Shown here: positions 17,537-25,984 of the stretch, in pieces
Layout: every line of letters begins with the position of its first letter
How positions within the stretch are numbered: the first letter of the stretch is position 1
Assembly: GCF_024433635.1 (NCBI RefSeq)
Contig: NZ_WNJZ01000003.1
Location: 1-64,000, forward strand
Reading direction: 5' to 3'
Length of the DNA stretch: 64,000 nt
Origin: Ruminococcus sp. zg-924
GTDB taxonomy: Bacteria > Bacillota > Clostridia > Oscillospirales > Acutalibacteraceae
Program-made: the position numbers and the translations under genes
The notes under the pieces: generated by a model
Told to the model about the DNA's origin: nothing
What the model saw: only the letters and a program-made list of their open reading frames with translations
Database searches by the model: none

Positions 17537-18823
17537 ATGAAAAAGATACTATCGCTGGTTTTATCCTGCGTAATGATATTTGCAGTCGTTCCGATAGCAA
17601 ATATTTCTGCGGCGGCATCTGACAGTACATCAAGGCAAGAGCTGATAAGCTTACTCGACTACTATAATACCGAGTTGGATTACTCATCTGAAGATTGGTA
17701 TAATCCGTTTCCATATAAGGATTATCAGCCGGATAATGATTATTCAAAAGCAAAGAAAAATGCCGAGATACTTTTGGCGAATGAAGCGACTACGGATGAA
17801 CAATTTGAAAAAATAATAGCTGAGCTTAAGAACACAAGATATAATCTGATAAAATATGAATTGAGATTTATGCTTAATTGTTTTAAATGGGATTTTTACT
17901 ATGCTCCTGAGTATTGGTATGATTATTTCACCAAAGATAGCTATGACGATTATCTTGAAGCATACGAAAGAGCGAGTGCGATTCGTGATGATGAAAGCTC
18001 TACTCTTGATGACTGCAAAAACGCAATGGATGAATTTTTAACGGTGCAGGATAATCTGGTTAAAAAAACACCAACCGATCCTACCGATCTGGAGAATCCG
18101 AAACAAGAGCTGATAAGCTTATTGGAATATTATTCTACTGCATTGGATTACACTTCCGAGAAATGGCATCCTCCTTATGATCCTGAGGAGTCATTCTCAT
18201 ATTCTCAGGATTATAAGGATTATTATAAAGAATATACAGATTATTATGCCGCAGAACTAAAAGCAGAAGAGCTTTTGGCGGATGAAAAGACAACAGATGA
18301 AGAATATGAAGCAATAATAGAAGAGCTTAAAAAGACAAAGTATGCAATGATAAGGTTTGATTTGAGCGCAATGGATAACTATCATGATGGTTGGCTTTGG
18401 AGTTTTGATTATACTCCGGAGGCTTGGTATAGAAAATATACCCAGGAGAGCTATGACGCTTATCTTGCGGCTCATCTTGAAGCGAATATTTTATTAATGT
18501 ATAGGGGCGAATTTGCAACAATAGAAGATTTCAAGAATATGATAGAAAAATATCAGGCAGCATATGAAAGCTTAGTTGAAGTACACCTTATTTTAGGTGA
18601 TGTGAATTCAGACGGTGACATAAATCTTGCAGATGCAATTCTAACCCAGAAAAGTGCATTATCTATAATTGAATTATCTGGAAATCAAATGCCTTGTGCT
18701 GATGTTACAGAAGATAACGAAGTTACTATACAAGACAGTATTTTTGTAATGAAATATTGCTTAAATATCCCGACTGAAGTTGAAAGAATCGGTGAAGTAG
18801 TGCGTCCGTACTTCGTTTCCTGA
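17537..18823 (+). CDS. Secreted dockerin protein with repeated helical (FIVAR-like) modules
   Basis: 428 aa. A signal peptide (1-27) is followed by two homologous segments of about 150 aa, each starting QELISLL-YY, with paired helices and an ADE/ANE-TTDE(Q/E) motif as in FIVAR-type surface repeats. A dockerin spans about 353-415 (GDVNSDGDINLADA; the second repeat VTEDNEVTIQDS is more divergent). Good ribosome site AAAGGAGAAT. It is the only non-toxin cargo of the island and would join the same cohesin network as the LRR and CotH-type proteins. Ligand unknown. Confidence 0.75.
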   Translation: MKKILSLVLSCVMIFAVVPIANISAAASDSTSRQELISLLDYYNTELDYSSEDWYNPFPYKDYQPDNDYSKAKKNAEILLANEATTDEQFEKIIAELKNTRYNLIKYELRFMLNCFKWDFYYAPEYWYDYFTKDSYDDYLEAYERASAIRDDESSTLDDCKNAMDEFLTVQDNLVKKTPTDPTDLENPKQELISLLEYYSTALDYTSEKWHPPYDPEESFSYSQDYKDYYKEYTDYYAAELKAEELLADEKTTDEEYEAIIEELKKTKYAMIRFDLSAMDNYHDGWLWSFDYTPEAWYRKYTQESYDAYLAAHLEANILLMYRGEFATIEDFKNMIEKYQAAYESLVEVHLILGDVNSDGDINLADAILTQKSALSIIELSGNQMPCADVTEDNEVTIQDSIFVMKYCLNIPTEVERIGEVVRPYFVS

Positions 18824-18833
18824 TTGTTAGTCT

Positions 18834-19122
18834 TGTGTTGACAATGCCGGGCAGAAACAGAGTAGGCTTGGATAGCAGACCAAGAGCTTACACCTATTAA
18901 TAACCGATTATGAAAGACGTGCAAAGCAATTTGCAACGCTTATAGTGCTGAATTACAGAGAAAATTCAAGAAAGGCAGAGTTTAACCGCTCAGCCTTATC
19001 ATGTTGTGTGCTCGGTACGTATTAGTGCTTGGTGGTGAAAGTCCGCTACAGACTTGGCAGTAGAACTGTTAGCTGAGAGCAAGGGCGTTCATCGTGAGGT
19101 GGAGCTTGAAGTAAGCCTATAG
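18834..19122 (+). mobile_element. 5' fragment of a group II intron
   Basis: The stretch 19005-19122 has group II domain I hallmarks: GTGGTGAAAGTCC, GGCAGTAGAACTG, GAGAGCAAGGGCGTTCATCG, and GTGAGGTGGAGCTTGAAG. Upstream sequence from about 18834 (GTGTTGACAATGCCGGGCAG) may be the intron 5' end. There is no reverse transcriptase and no domain V; RHS coding sequence follows directly. It is a truncated, presumably inactive remnant. The 5' boundary is uncertain. Confidence 0.6.
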
Positions 19123-19182
19123 CAAACTAACGGTCTGACAAATACAAATCAGCTAACAAGCGTAACAGCGAAGTGGGACAAC

Positions 19183-21429
19183 TTGGGTGAAGAAAATGTA
19201 ACCAACTCATATTCATACACAGCCGGAACAGGCAGAAACCTTACGCAGATAAGCCATAACGGCACGAACTACAACATAGAGTATGATAAGTTTAACAACA
19301 AGACGAATACTCTTGTTGGTAATCAGAGCCTTGCTCAGTACAGCTATGATACAAACAATGGCATACTTCAAAGCGTAACCTACGGTAACGGAAATACAGT
19401 AAGCTATGCATATGACAACTACGGCAATACAAGTATACAGAAATACAACGGTACAACTGCGTTCAAATGGTTCAGTGACAGAAGCGGAAGCGTTATAAGG
19501 CAGAGTGATTTTATAAATCAGCTTGAAACAAGCTATGATTACGACACAACAGGAAGACTTGTTCGCCAAACTGCACTTGATACCTCAAAAGCAAGCTCGA
19601 CCGACAGAACAAAGTATATGGTTGAGTACGGTTATGACCTCAATAACAACATAACCAAGCTTGTGAATATAACGCCCAACGGAACGAAGAAGTTTAACTA
19701 CACCTACGGAAAGGATAACCTTCTTGAGAAGTTCACAATGGGAACTAACCGCAGTGTCGATTATACATATGACGGGCTGGGCAGGCTGACAAGTTCAAAA
19801 ATAACGACAGCAAGACCGATTGAAACGTCATATTTATATAAGCTATCAAAGCTTAATTCAAGCGGACAAGAACAATACAGAACAACCAAGATAAATAATG
19901 AGATTATAGACGGCGAGGAATACCGTTACAGCTATGACGATTCAGGCAACATAACAAAAATTGAGAAGAAAACAAACGGTGTTTATACAACGCTATATAC
20001 GTATGAATACGATTCATTCGGTCAGCTTACGCATGAAAGAGATTATACTAATAATACGTCAAAGAAATATAGCTATGACGGTGGAGGCAACATTTTACAG
20101 GAAGTTACAAGTTATTATGATAGTCCTAACAGCGATGAAGTTTCAAGAACGGAAAGTATAAGTTACAGCTATTCCGATTCAAACTGGACGGATAAGATGA
20201 CCTCATACAATGGGGAAACCATAACATATGATGCAATCGGCAATCCGCTTTCATACCGTGACGGAATGACGATGACATGGCAAAACGGACGTCAACTTGC
20301 CTCTTTACAAAAGGGCACAAATAATATACAATATAGCTATGATTCAGACGGAATAAGAGTGAGCAAAACTATAAACGGAGAGAAATGTACCTTTGAGTAT
20401 CTTGACGGAATGTTGCTCTATGAAACAAGAGGCGAAAAATACTTCCATTATTATTATGACTCAAACGGCATGCTCTGTGCGGTGAACTACCGCCTGACCC
20501 CGAACGGCACGGAATATGTATATTACTACACTCACAACTGGCGAGGAGATATAGTCGGCATATACAACGGCAACGGCGACCTAAAAGCGAAATACACATA
20601 CGATGCTTGGGGCAATGTAACAGCTATAAAGGACAGCAACGGCAATGCTATAACAGACCCGAACCACGTCGGCAACCTCAACCCATTCCGCTATCGTGGG
20701 TACTATATGGACACGGAAACAGGTATGTATTACCTGATGAGCCGCTACTATGACCCTGTAACGCATAGGTTCCTGAATGCGGACGGTTATTTCCAGACGG
20801 GATTGGGTGTTCTGGATACTAACATGAATGCGTATTGTGGAAATAACCCGGTGAATTGTGTTGATTATTCAGGAATGTGGGTACTTGTTGTTTCCGGAAA
20901 TGCCTCCTGTGGTTTTTTATCTGGGATAAGTGCTGGTAGTGGGATTGCATTTGATTCTGAAGGAAATGTCGCCCTGCAAAAAAGCTATGCGTATACAGAT
21001 TTTAATGGAATGGATACTATTTACCTGGGAGCCTCTTTATGGGCTGGTGCAGGCTTAAGCGTAACTTATATATGGGACTGCAAGGATGTTTATGATTTAG
21101 TAGAAAGAGGCTCAACACAATTTGGTGCCTCGGGCGGTGGCGGCGTTAGTGGTGGTGCCGATTTGATTTGGATGGATAAGGCATCGTATGCATTAAGTGG
21201 GATTTCAGGTTCTGTCGGTGTTGGTGCTGGAGTCGATATTCATGTGATGAGATCTTCTACTGAAAATACTGTAGTTATGAATATGGGACAACAAAAATAT
21301 CAAATTGGAGATGTGGTTGTTGATCAGAAAAACCAATATTATAAAATAGGAAATGCTAAATATTATGTCATAGGTGGGACTACATACAAAGTATGTAGTA
21401 TATGTGGTTGCCCCCATATAAAAGTCTGA
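19183..21429 (+). CDS. RHS-repeat protein with polymorphic C-terminus (5' truncated)
   Basis: 748 aa. YD repeats run to about residue 500. The RHS core RYRGYYMDTETGMYYLMSRY and YDPVTHRFLNADG ends near 535. The variable tip from about 550 is Gly/Ser-rich and hydrophobic and ends VCSICGCPHIKV; I do not recognise a toxin fold. RHS-like frame continues upstream to 19123, right at the group II fragment, so the secretion end is lost and the TTG at 19183 may not be a real start. RHS proteins form shells that deliver toxic tips to neighbours. Two or three small membrane proteins follow as candidate immunity genes. Confidence 0.8.
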   Translation: MGEENVTNSYSYTAGTGRNLTQISHNGTNYNIEYDKFNNKTNTLVGNQSLAQYSYDTNNGILQSVTYGNGNTVSYAYDNYGNTSIQKYNGTTAFKWFSDRSGSVIRQSDFINQLETSYDYDTTGRLVRQTALDTSKASSTDRTKYMVEYGYDLNNNITKLVNITPNGTKKFNYTYGKDNLLEKFTMGTNRSVDYTYDGLGRLTSSKITTARPIETSYLYKLSKLNSSGQEQYRTTKINNEIIDGEEYRYSYDDSGNITKIEKKTNGVYTTLYTYEYDSFGQLTHERDYTNNTSKKYSYDGGGNILQEVTSYYDSPNSDEVSRTESISYSYSDSNWTDKMTSYNGETITYDAIGNPLSYRDGMTMTWQNGRQLASLQKGTNNIQYSYDSDGIRVSKTINGEKCTFEYLDGMLLYETRGEKYFHYYYDSNGMLCAVNYRLTPNGTEYVYYYTHNWRGDIVGIYNGNGDLKAKYTYDAWGNVTAIKDSNGNAITDPNHVGNLNPFRYRGYYMDTETGMYYLMSRYYDPVTHRFLNADGYFQTGLGVLDTNMNAYCGNNPVNCVDYSGMWVLVVSGNASCGFLSGISAGSGIAFDSEGNVALQKSYAYTDFNGMDTIYLGASLWAGAGLSVTYIWDCKDVYDLVERGSTQFGASGGGGVSGGADLIWMDKASYALSGISGSVGVGAGVDIHVMRSSTENTVVMNMGQQKYQIGDVVVDQKNQYYKIGNAKYYVIGGTTYKVCSICGCPHIKV

Positions 21430-21455
21430 CTTTTGCTTTAGAAAGGAAAATAGAT

Positions 21456-21797
21456 ATGCTTACCGAATATAAAATAATTATAGCAAAGGTAGTTTCAATA
21501 CTTCTATCGGCAATTCAATTAGCTATTATTCAAGCGGTTGCAGGCTCTGCGGTTTTATCGCCATTATTAATCATTTCAATCTTCCTGACAGGTCAGTTAT
21601 CGTCATTTTTGATTTTTAAAGACGATTGCATGACGGAAAGACACAAGGAAAAAATCGAAAAAGAAAAATCACAAGGTGTTTGCCGTAAAGCAAAAGGCAT
21701 AAGAATATATCTAAGTGTTGTATCAATTATTGAGGGAATATTTGCGCCGTTATGTCTTTTTCTTTGGTTGGTTGAATGTTTAGTAAAGAAAGGATAA
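21456..21797 (+). CDS. Small membrane protein, candidate immunity protein (paralogue 1)
   Basis: 113 aa from the ATG at 21456 (GAAAGGAAAATAG). Three hydrophobic segments with a polar loop FKDDCMTERHKEK. It is clearly related to the next gene (shared FKDxC motif and (E/D)xxFAPL-type third segment). Placed 26 bp after an RHS gene with a hydrophobic tip, it may block a membrane-acting toxin; this is inference. Confidence 0.55.
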   Translation: MLTEYKIIIAKVVSILLSAIQLAIIQAVAGSAVLSPLLIISIFLTGQLSSFLIFKDDCMTERHKEKIEKEKSQGVCRKAKGIRIYLSVVSIIEGIFAPLCLFLWLVECLVKKG

Positions 21798-21802
21798 TAC
21801 GA

Positions 21803-22156
21803 ATGATGAAAATAATTAAGCTTCATATAGCTAAGATGATTGTTTATGTTATATCATTTGCCGAGGTTGCTGCAATAACGTTTTTAAGTCCAATTGTGGT
21901 CGAACTGAAAATTGATATCATGTTCTTTATTTTGTCGCTTTTCTTCGTTAATATGTTTATAGCTGTTATACTATTCAAGGATGAGTGCTTTATAGAATTT
22001 TATATTGATGAAGAAAGTAAAAGTTATTATAAAAAATCACTTTCATTCCAATCGCTGTTTTATGCGGTATATAAAATTAATATTCGATTTTCCTTGCTTG
22101 TTGATGCGTTTTGTGCGCCGTTGTTTTTTGTTTTATTTATAATTAACTTACAATAA
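21803..22156 (+). CDS. Small membrane protein, candidate immunity protein (paralogue 2)
   Basis: 117 aa from the ATG at 21803 (the next ATG at 21806 is equally possible). It shares FKDEC and DAFCAPLFF with the preceding protein, so the two arose by duplication and diverged. Starts 5 bp after the previous stop with GAAAGGATAAT as ribosome site. No named family recognised. Confidence 0.55.
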   Translation: MMKIIKLHIAKMIVYVISFAEVAAITFLSPIVVELKIDIMFFILSLFFVNMFIAVILFKDECFIEFYIDEESKSYYKKSLSFQSLFYAVYKINIRFSLLVDAFCAPLFFVLFIINLQ

Positions 22157-22177
22157 AATATAGCAGGAGTGTGTATA

Positions 22178-22414
22178 ATGGAACAATTAGTTATTTTATT
22201 AAGAATTATGCAGGTTATTATGCTTGTAATCGGAATACCGGTTGGAATATTAGGAATAGTTTTCCTTGTATTGAAACTGAAAAAAATAAAGTTTCAGACG
22301 AATAGGAAAATTATATTCATCTCAATTGTTATGATAATCTATGGTATTGGTTCTGTGTTAATGTCACTTGGTTTTATAAACTATTACATAGACAATATTG
22401 TACCAACCATGTAA
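22178..22414 (+). CDS. Small two-segment membrane protein
   Basis: 78 aa from the ATG at 22178 (AGCAGGAGTG). Two hydrophobic helices flank a basic loop KLKKIKFQTNRK. It is not obviously related to the two preceding proteins. Third in a row of small membrane genes after the RHS gene, probably in the same transcript. Function unknown. Confidence 0.5.
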   Translation: MEQLVILLRIMQVIMLVIGIPVGILGIVFLVLKLKKIKFQTNRKIIFISIVMIIYGIGSVLMSLGFINYYIDNIVPTM

Positions 22415-22488
22415 AACTATAATTTAAATCTAAATGTTAAGTTAGTTGCTTGAATGTAGGGTTAGCCTTTGTTGCAAAACAGTAAGAA

Positions 22489-23235
22489 ACCTATGACAGC
22501 TGGGGCAATGTTACAGCTATAAAGGACGGCAACGGCAATGCTATAACAGACCCGAACCACGTCGGCAACCTCAACCCATTCCGCTATCGTGGGTATTATA
22601 TGGATACGGAAACAGGTATGTATTACCTTATGAGCCGTTACTATGACCCGGTAACGCATAGGTTCGTAAATGCGGACGGTTATTTCCAGACGGGATTGGG
22701 TGTTCTGGATGCTAACATGAATGCGTATTGTGGGAATAATCCCTTGATGTTTATAGATCCAACAGGACTCTGTTATGTAGCTCAATATACAAACGCAGGT
22801 ACATATATCGGCACAAAGTGGGTTATAAAAACAGCTGTACCAGGTGTACCAAATTTTTGTTATGTTTGCAAACAATACAATCCAAAAACTGCCATAGACA
22901 CCAATTTTATGGCATACAAGGAACATAGCAAAAAAGGTACAACTAACAAAGCCAATAAAGCAAGGCATGAGAAAGGTCAAGCAAGAAAAAAACTAGATCA
23001 AAAAGGTGAAAAAGGTGATGAACGTAGAGAGGATCGTTCAAACAAACGAAGAATTGAATCCCTCATTCCTACGCCTAAAACAGCAGTACCACTCGAAGAG
23101 TACCGGAATAGGGATTTACTACCGGATTTATTTCCAAATTATTATGATAAATACGAATTTAAGGGTATACCAAACACCGGTGAAAAACCAATATATGAAC
23201 AGATATGGGACTTTATTGTTAATATATTTAATTAA
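22489..23235 (+). pseudogene. Orphan RHS tip: core fragment plus a different C-terminal toxin domain
   Basis: From 22489 the frame encodes the last ~90 residues of an RHS core, about 94% identical at DNA level to 20605-20860, then switches at NNPLMFIDPTG to a new C-terminus. That C-terminus holds a Lys/Arg/Glu-rich stretch (ARHEKGQARKKLDQKGEKGD) and ends IYEQIWDF. A stop precedes 22489, so there is no delivery shell. A start at 22600 would give 211 aa. This is the classic orphan-tip layout. The domain may act on nucleic acid, but I cannot assign it. Confidence 0.7.
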
Positions 23236-23246
23236 GGAGAAGAAAG

Positions 23247-23789
23247 ATGATTGTTGAGACTTTAAAAGAAATGGCTAAGAGTGACAAAAGGGTATCCATC
23301 TATACAGATATAAACGAACCTTCAAAATTCTGTTACGGTTATATCCTTTGCGTTAACTATGAAGAAGTAGCAATATATATGATTTCACCTGACGGATTCT
23401 TTGATGGAATTTTGATGAAGAAAATATATGATATAATTCGTATCGAAATTGATGGGCAGTATCACGAAAAGATGAAAAAGCTATGTTCTTTATCTAAAAT
23501 GCAACCATTTAATTATTCCATAGATCCAACAAATATTCAATATTCATTGTTAGAAATAGCATTGCAATCAAAACAGATTGTATCATTAGAATTAGTGGAT
23601 AGCGGATATGATGATGTGGTTGGATTTGTAGAAAGTATAGATAATGGGTTATGTAAAATCAAGATAGTAGATGAATATGGTTTTGAAGACGGATATTGTT
23701 TTGTTATGGCAAATAAAATAACACAAATTTCTTATGCTTCTCAGGATGAAATTAGAATATTAAAATTGTGGGAAATAAATAACTCTTAA
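23247..23789 (+). CDS. Candidate immunity protein for the orphan RHS tip
   Basis: 180 aa, 11 bp after the orphan tip, with the site AAGGAGAAGAAAG. It seems to contain two similar beta-rich halves (SIYTDINEPSKFCYGYILCV and SLELVDSGYDDVVGFVESI), reminiscent of a duplicated Sm-like fold. No signal peptide. Cognate immunity is inferred from position. Confidence 0.55.
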   Translation: MIVETLKEMAKSDKRVSIYTDINEPSKFCYGYILCVNYEEVAIYMISPDGFFDGILMKKIYDIIRIEIDGQYHEKMKKLCSLSKMQPFNYSIDPTNIQYSLLEIALQSKQIVSLELVDSGYDDVVGFVESIDNGLCKIKIVDEYGFEDGYCFVMANKITQISYASQDEIRILKLWEINNS

Positions 23790-23831
23790 AGCTATATACA
23801 ATCCGGATGTATTTAAAAATATAGAGTCCAA

Positions 23832-24041
23832 AAGAGTGACAGCACATCTGTAAGCAAAACCCCTGTCAGCATAAGCGTATATCTGCGTTATTACAGACAG
23901 TGCAACAAGGTGTACTACGATAATATTTATCTTATCAAGGACGCAACTCAGAGTTACACATACAACAGTGACGGAAAGCTTGTTACTGTAAAGGATAATA
24001 ATGCACAGAGGACGGATAATCCTGCAACAGAAGATAAATGA
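23832..24041 (+). pseudogene. RHS internal fragment
   Basis: The frame reads VYYDNIYLIKDATQSYTYNS, then DGKLVTVKDNNAQ, typical of the region upstream of YD repeats in Firmicute RHS proteins, and stops at 24039-24041. No start or ribosome site is evident. It is the last RHS trace in the island and could be displaced N-terminal sequence of the truncated RHS gene. Confidence 0.6.
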
Positions 24042-24065
24042 TAAAAAACAAGGTTTGGAATTGCA

Positions 24066-24443
24066 TTAGTTTTGGTGCTCAATTATCCATTTTGTTAAAT
24101 CGTCTAATTCAAGTTTGCCGCCTGCTAAATTTAATATGGTTGTGTAGAGTTCTTTTTGTGTGTAATCCAGTTCAATGCCATTAAGTGCAAGAAAAACGAG
24201 CATAGTATGAGTACCAATTCGCTTGTTACCATCAATAAAAGCGTGATTTTTTATGATACCATACCCCAGACGGGCAGCTTTTTGCTGAATAGATGGAAAT
24301 AAATCAGTATTGTCAAATTTTTGAAATGGTGCGTTGATTGCAGAATCAAGCAGCCCCTCTTCTCTGATGCCGTCAAGTCCACCGGTTTCTTCAAGTAATG
24401 ATTTATGCATCGTTATAATTTGAGATTTGGATAGAATAATCAT
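24066..24443 (-). CDS. doc: Type II toxin, Doc (death-on-curing) / Fic family
   Basis: 125 aa. The catalytic motif HAFIDGNKRIG matches HxFx(D/E)GNKR of Doc toxins, which phosphorylate EF-Tu; family length is about 125 aa. The start overlaps the antitoxin stop by 4 bp. The pair sits at the far end of the island and may stabilise it. Confidence 0.92.
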   Translation of the reverse strand: MIILSKSQIITMHKSLLEETGGLDGIREEGLLDSAINAPFQKFDNTDLFPSIQQKAARLGYGIIKNHAFIDGNKRIGTHTMLVFLALNGIELDYTQKELYTTILNLAGGKLELDDLTKWIIEHQN

Positions 24444-24682
24444 TTGGCAAGAACCTTATATGCTTCCTTGTTTTTGGCAATCAGTCGTTTTGAAACAGCC
24501 ATAACATCTTCGTTATTTGCAAGCTGTTCTTTTTCAGCCTGACTGAACTCAACAATTAAATAGCGAGGGACATTGTTTTTCAGAATAACGGCTGAGCCGT
24601 TTTCATCAACAAGTCTTGCAACCTTTGAAAAATTTTGATTTGCTTCGGTAATTGAAACAAGAGATTTTGTATTAACATTCAT
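24440..24682 (-). CDS. phd: Antitoxin, Phd/YefM family
   Basis: 80 aa from the ATG at 24682, preceded by GGAGG; the longer frame to 24709 runs into the untranslated leader. Typical N-terminus TKSLVSITEANQNFSKVARL, DNA-binding in this family, and a C-terminal toxin-binding tail. It should neutralise Doc and repress the operon through the palindrome at 24711. Confidence 0.9.
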   Translation of the reverse strand: MNVNTKSLVSITEANQNFSKVARLVDENGSAVILKNNVPRYLIVEFSQAEKEQLANNEDVMAVSKRLIAKNKEAYKVLAK

Positions 24683-24710
24683 AAATATACCTCCAAATAT
24701 ATTATACACA

Positions 24711-24730
24711 AATAGGATAAATATATCCTA
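24711..24730. promoter_or_regulatory. Operator palindrome of the phd-doc operon
   Basis: A perfect 8-bp inverted repeat, ATAGGATA (24711-24718) and TATCCTAT (24723-24730), spaced by 4 bp. It lies just downstream of the -10 box, where antitoxin binding would block initiation. Confidence 0.75.
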
Positions 24731-24734
24731 TTCA

Positions 24735-24763
24735 TATTATAATCACGCAGGACGATTATGTCA
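24735..24763 (-). promoter_or_regulatory. Consensus promoter of phd-doc
   Basis: On minus: TTGACA (24763-24758), exactly 17 bp, TATAAT (24740-24735). All twelve positions match the sigma-A consensus. Confidence 0.85.
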
Positions 24764-24840
24764 ATAAAAATTAAATTTCGCCAATGGACAACTGTACCGG
24801 GAAGAGAAGACTAAAACTCAAAACATCTTTTTCAGATATT

Positions 24841-25707
24841 TTATTGCTTTAAAGACTCATATTTCCACTTGAAAACAGCAACTCCAATTATTATTGCGTA
24901 CCCCAAAAAGCTAAGCCAATCGGGTAAATCGCCGAGGAATACAAAGCTTAGCATTGCGGCAAACAAAACCTGAGTGTAGTCGAACACCGAAATCTCCTTT
25001 GCCGGTGCTTTTGAATAAGCAGCCGTAATTGAGAACTGACCACCGGCTGCTGATAAGCCTGCCATCACAAGAAAGGCAAGCTGTAAAGCTGACATCGGCT
25101 TATAGGTAAAAATAACACACGGCAGCACCGACAAGCACGAAAACATTGAAAAAAAGAACACAATTACAGGTCCTGCAACTCCGTTGGTACCCAGCTTGCG
25201 AACACAGGCATAAGCAAGTCCTGCGCCCATACCGCTTATCACTCCCATTATTGCAGGGAAGGAGTCCATATTGAATGTGGGCTTGATTACAAACAATGCG
25301 CCGATAAATGCAATTATTATTGCCGCCCACTCAACCTTTTTAGGCTTTTCCCTCATAATAAATACAGAAAAAATTACAGCAAAAAAAGGCGACAGCTTGT
25401 TTAGCATAGAAGCGTCTGCGATATTAAGCTTTCCTATTGCATAGAAGTTGCAAATCACGCCGACTGTTCCTGCAAGACATCTTACAGCCATAGGAAGAAA
25501 ATTTTTCTTCTCAAGCTTTATGCTTGTCCTTTCCTTTATAACAACAAAAAGAGCTATGAACATCGCCACCAAATTTCTGAACATACTCTTTTGCCACACA
25601 GGCAAATCGCCCGACAGTTTTACAAACAAATTCATCAGTGCAAAAAAGAACGCCGCACTGATTATGCAGGCAATCGCCTGCTTTTTATTTTTGCTCATAT
25701 TACTCAC
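24841..25707 (-). CDS. DMT-superfamily (EamA-type) transporter
   Basis: 288 aa with about ten hydrophobic segments arranged as two EamA halves (first ending near 130). Motifs such as FFALMNLFVKL and MLNKLSPFFAVIFSVF are typical. Such proteins export amino acids, nucleotides or other metabolites; the substrate cannot be read from the sequence. Single gene, divergent from the phosphoesterase. Confidence 0.85.
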   Translation of the reverse strand: MSNMSKNKKQAIACIISAAFFFALMNLFVKLSGDLPVWQKSMFRNLVAMFIALFVVIKERTSIKLEKKNFLPMAVRCLAGTVGVICNFYAIGKLNIADASMLNKLSPFFAVIFSVFIMREKPKKVEWAAIIIAFIGALFVIKPTFNMDSFPAIMGVISGMGAGLAYACVRKLGTNGVAGPVIVFFFSMFSCLSVLPCVIFTYKPMSALQLAFLVMAGLSAAGGQFSITAAYSKAPAKEISVFDYTQVLFAAMLSFVFLGDLPDWLSFLGYAIIIGVAVFKWKYESLKQ

Positions 25708-25984
25708 CCGTATTTATAAATCTAAATGTATTATCTATAACCCTTTGTTAAATATGTTATACTTTTTAGAGATTATAGTCAACTGATACATTGATAATTT
25801 TTTCATCACACATTACTTACCTGCGTCTGCGGCATATTATTAAAATTTTTTGTAAAAAATTATGTTTTTAATATCATCAAAGCTTTACACAATCCTTGCA
25901 AAAACAATTTGGATACTTTACAAAGCGGCGTTATACTCGTAAGCGTTCTGAAAGGAAAATATAAAAAGACGGAGGAGAAGAAAA

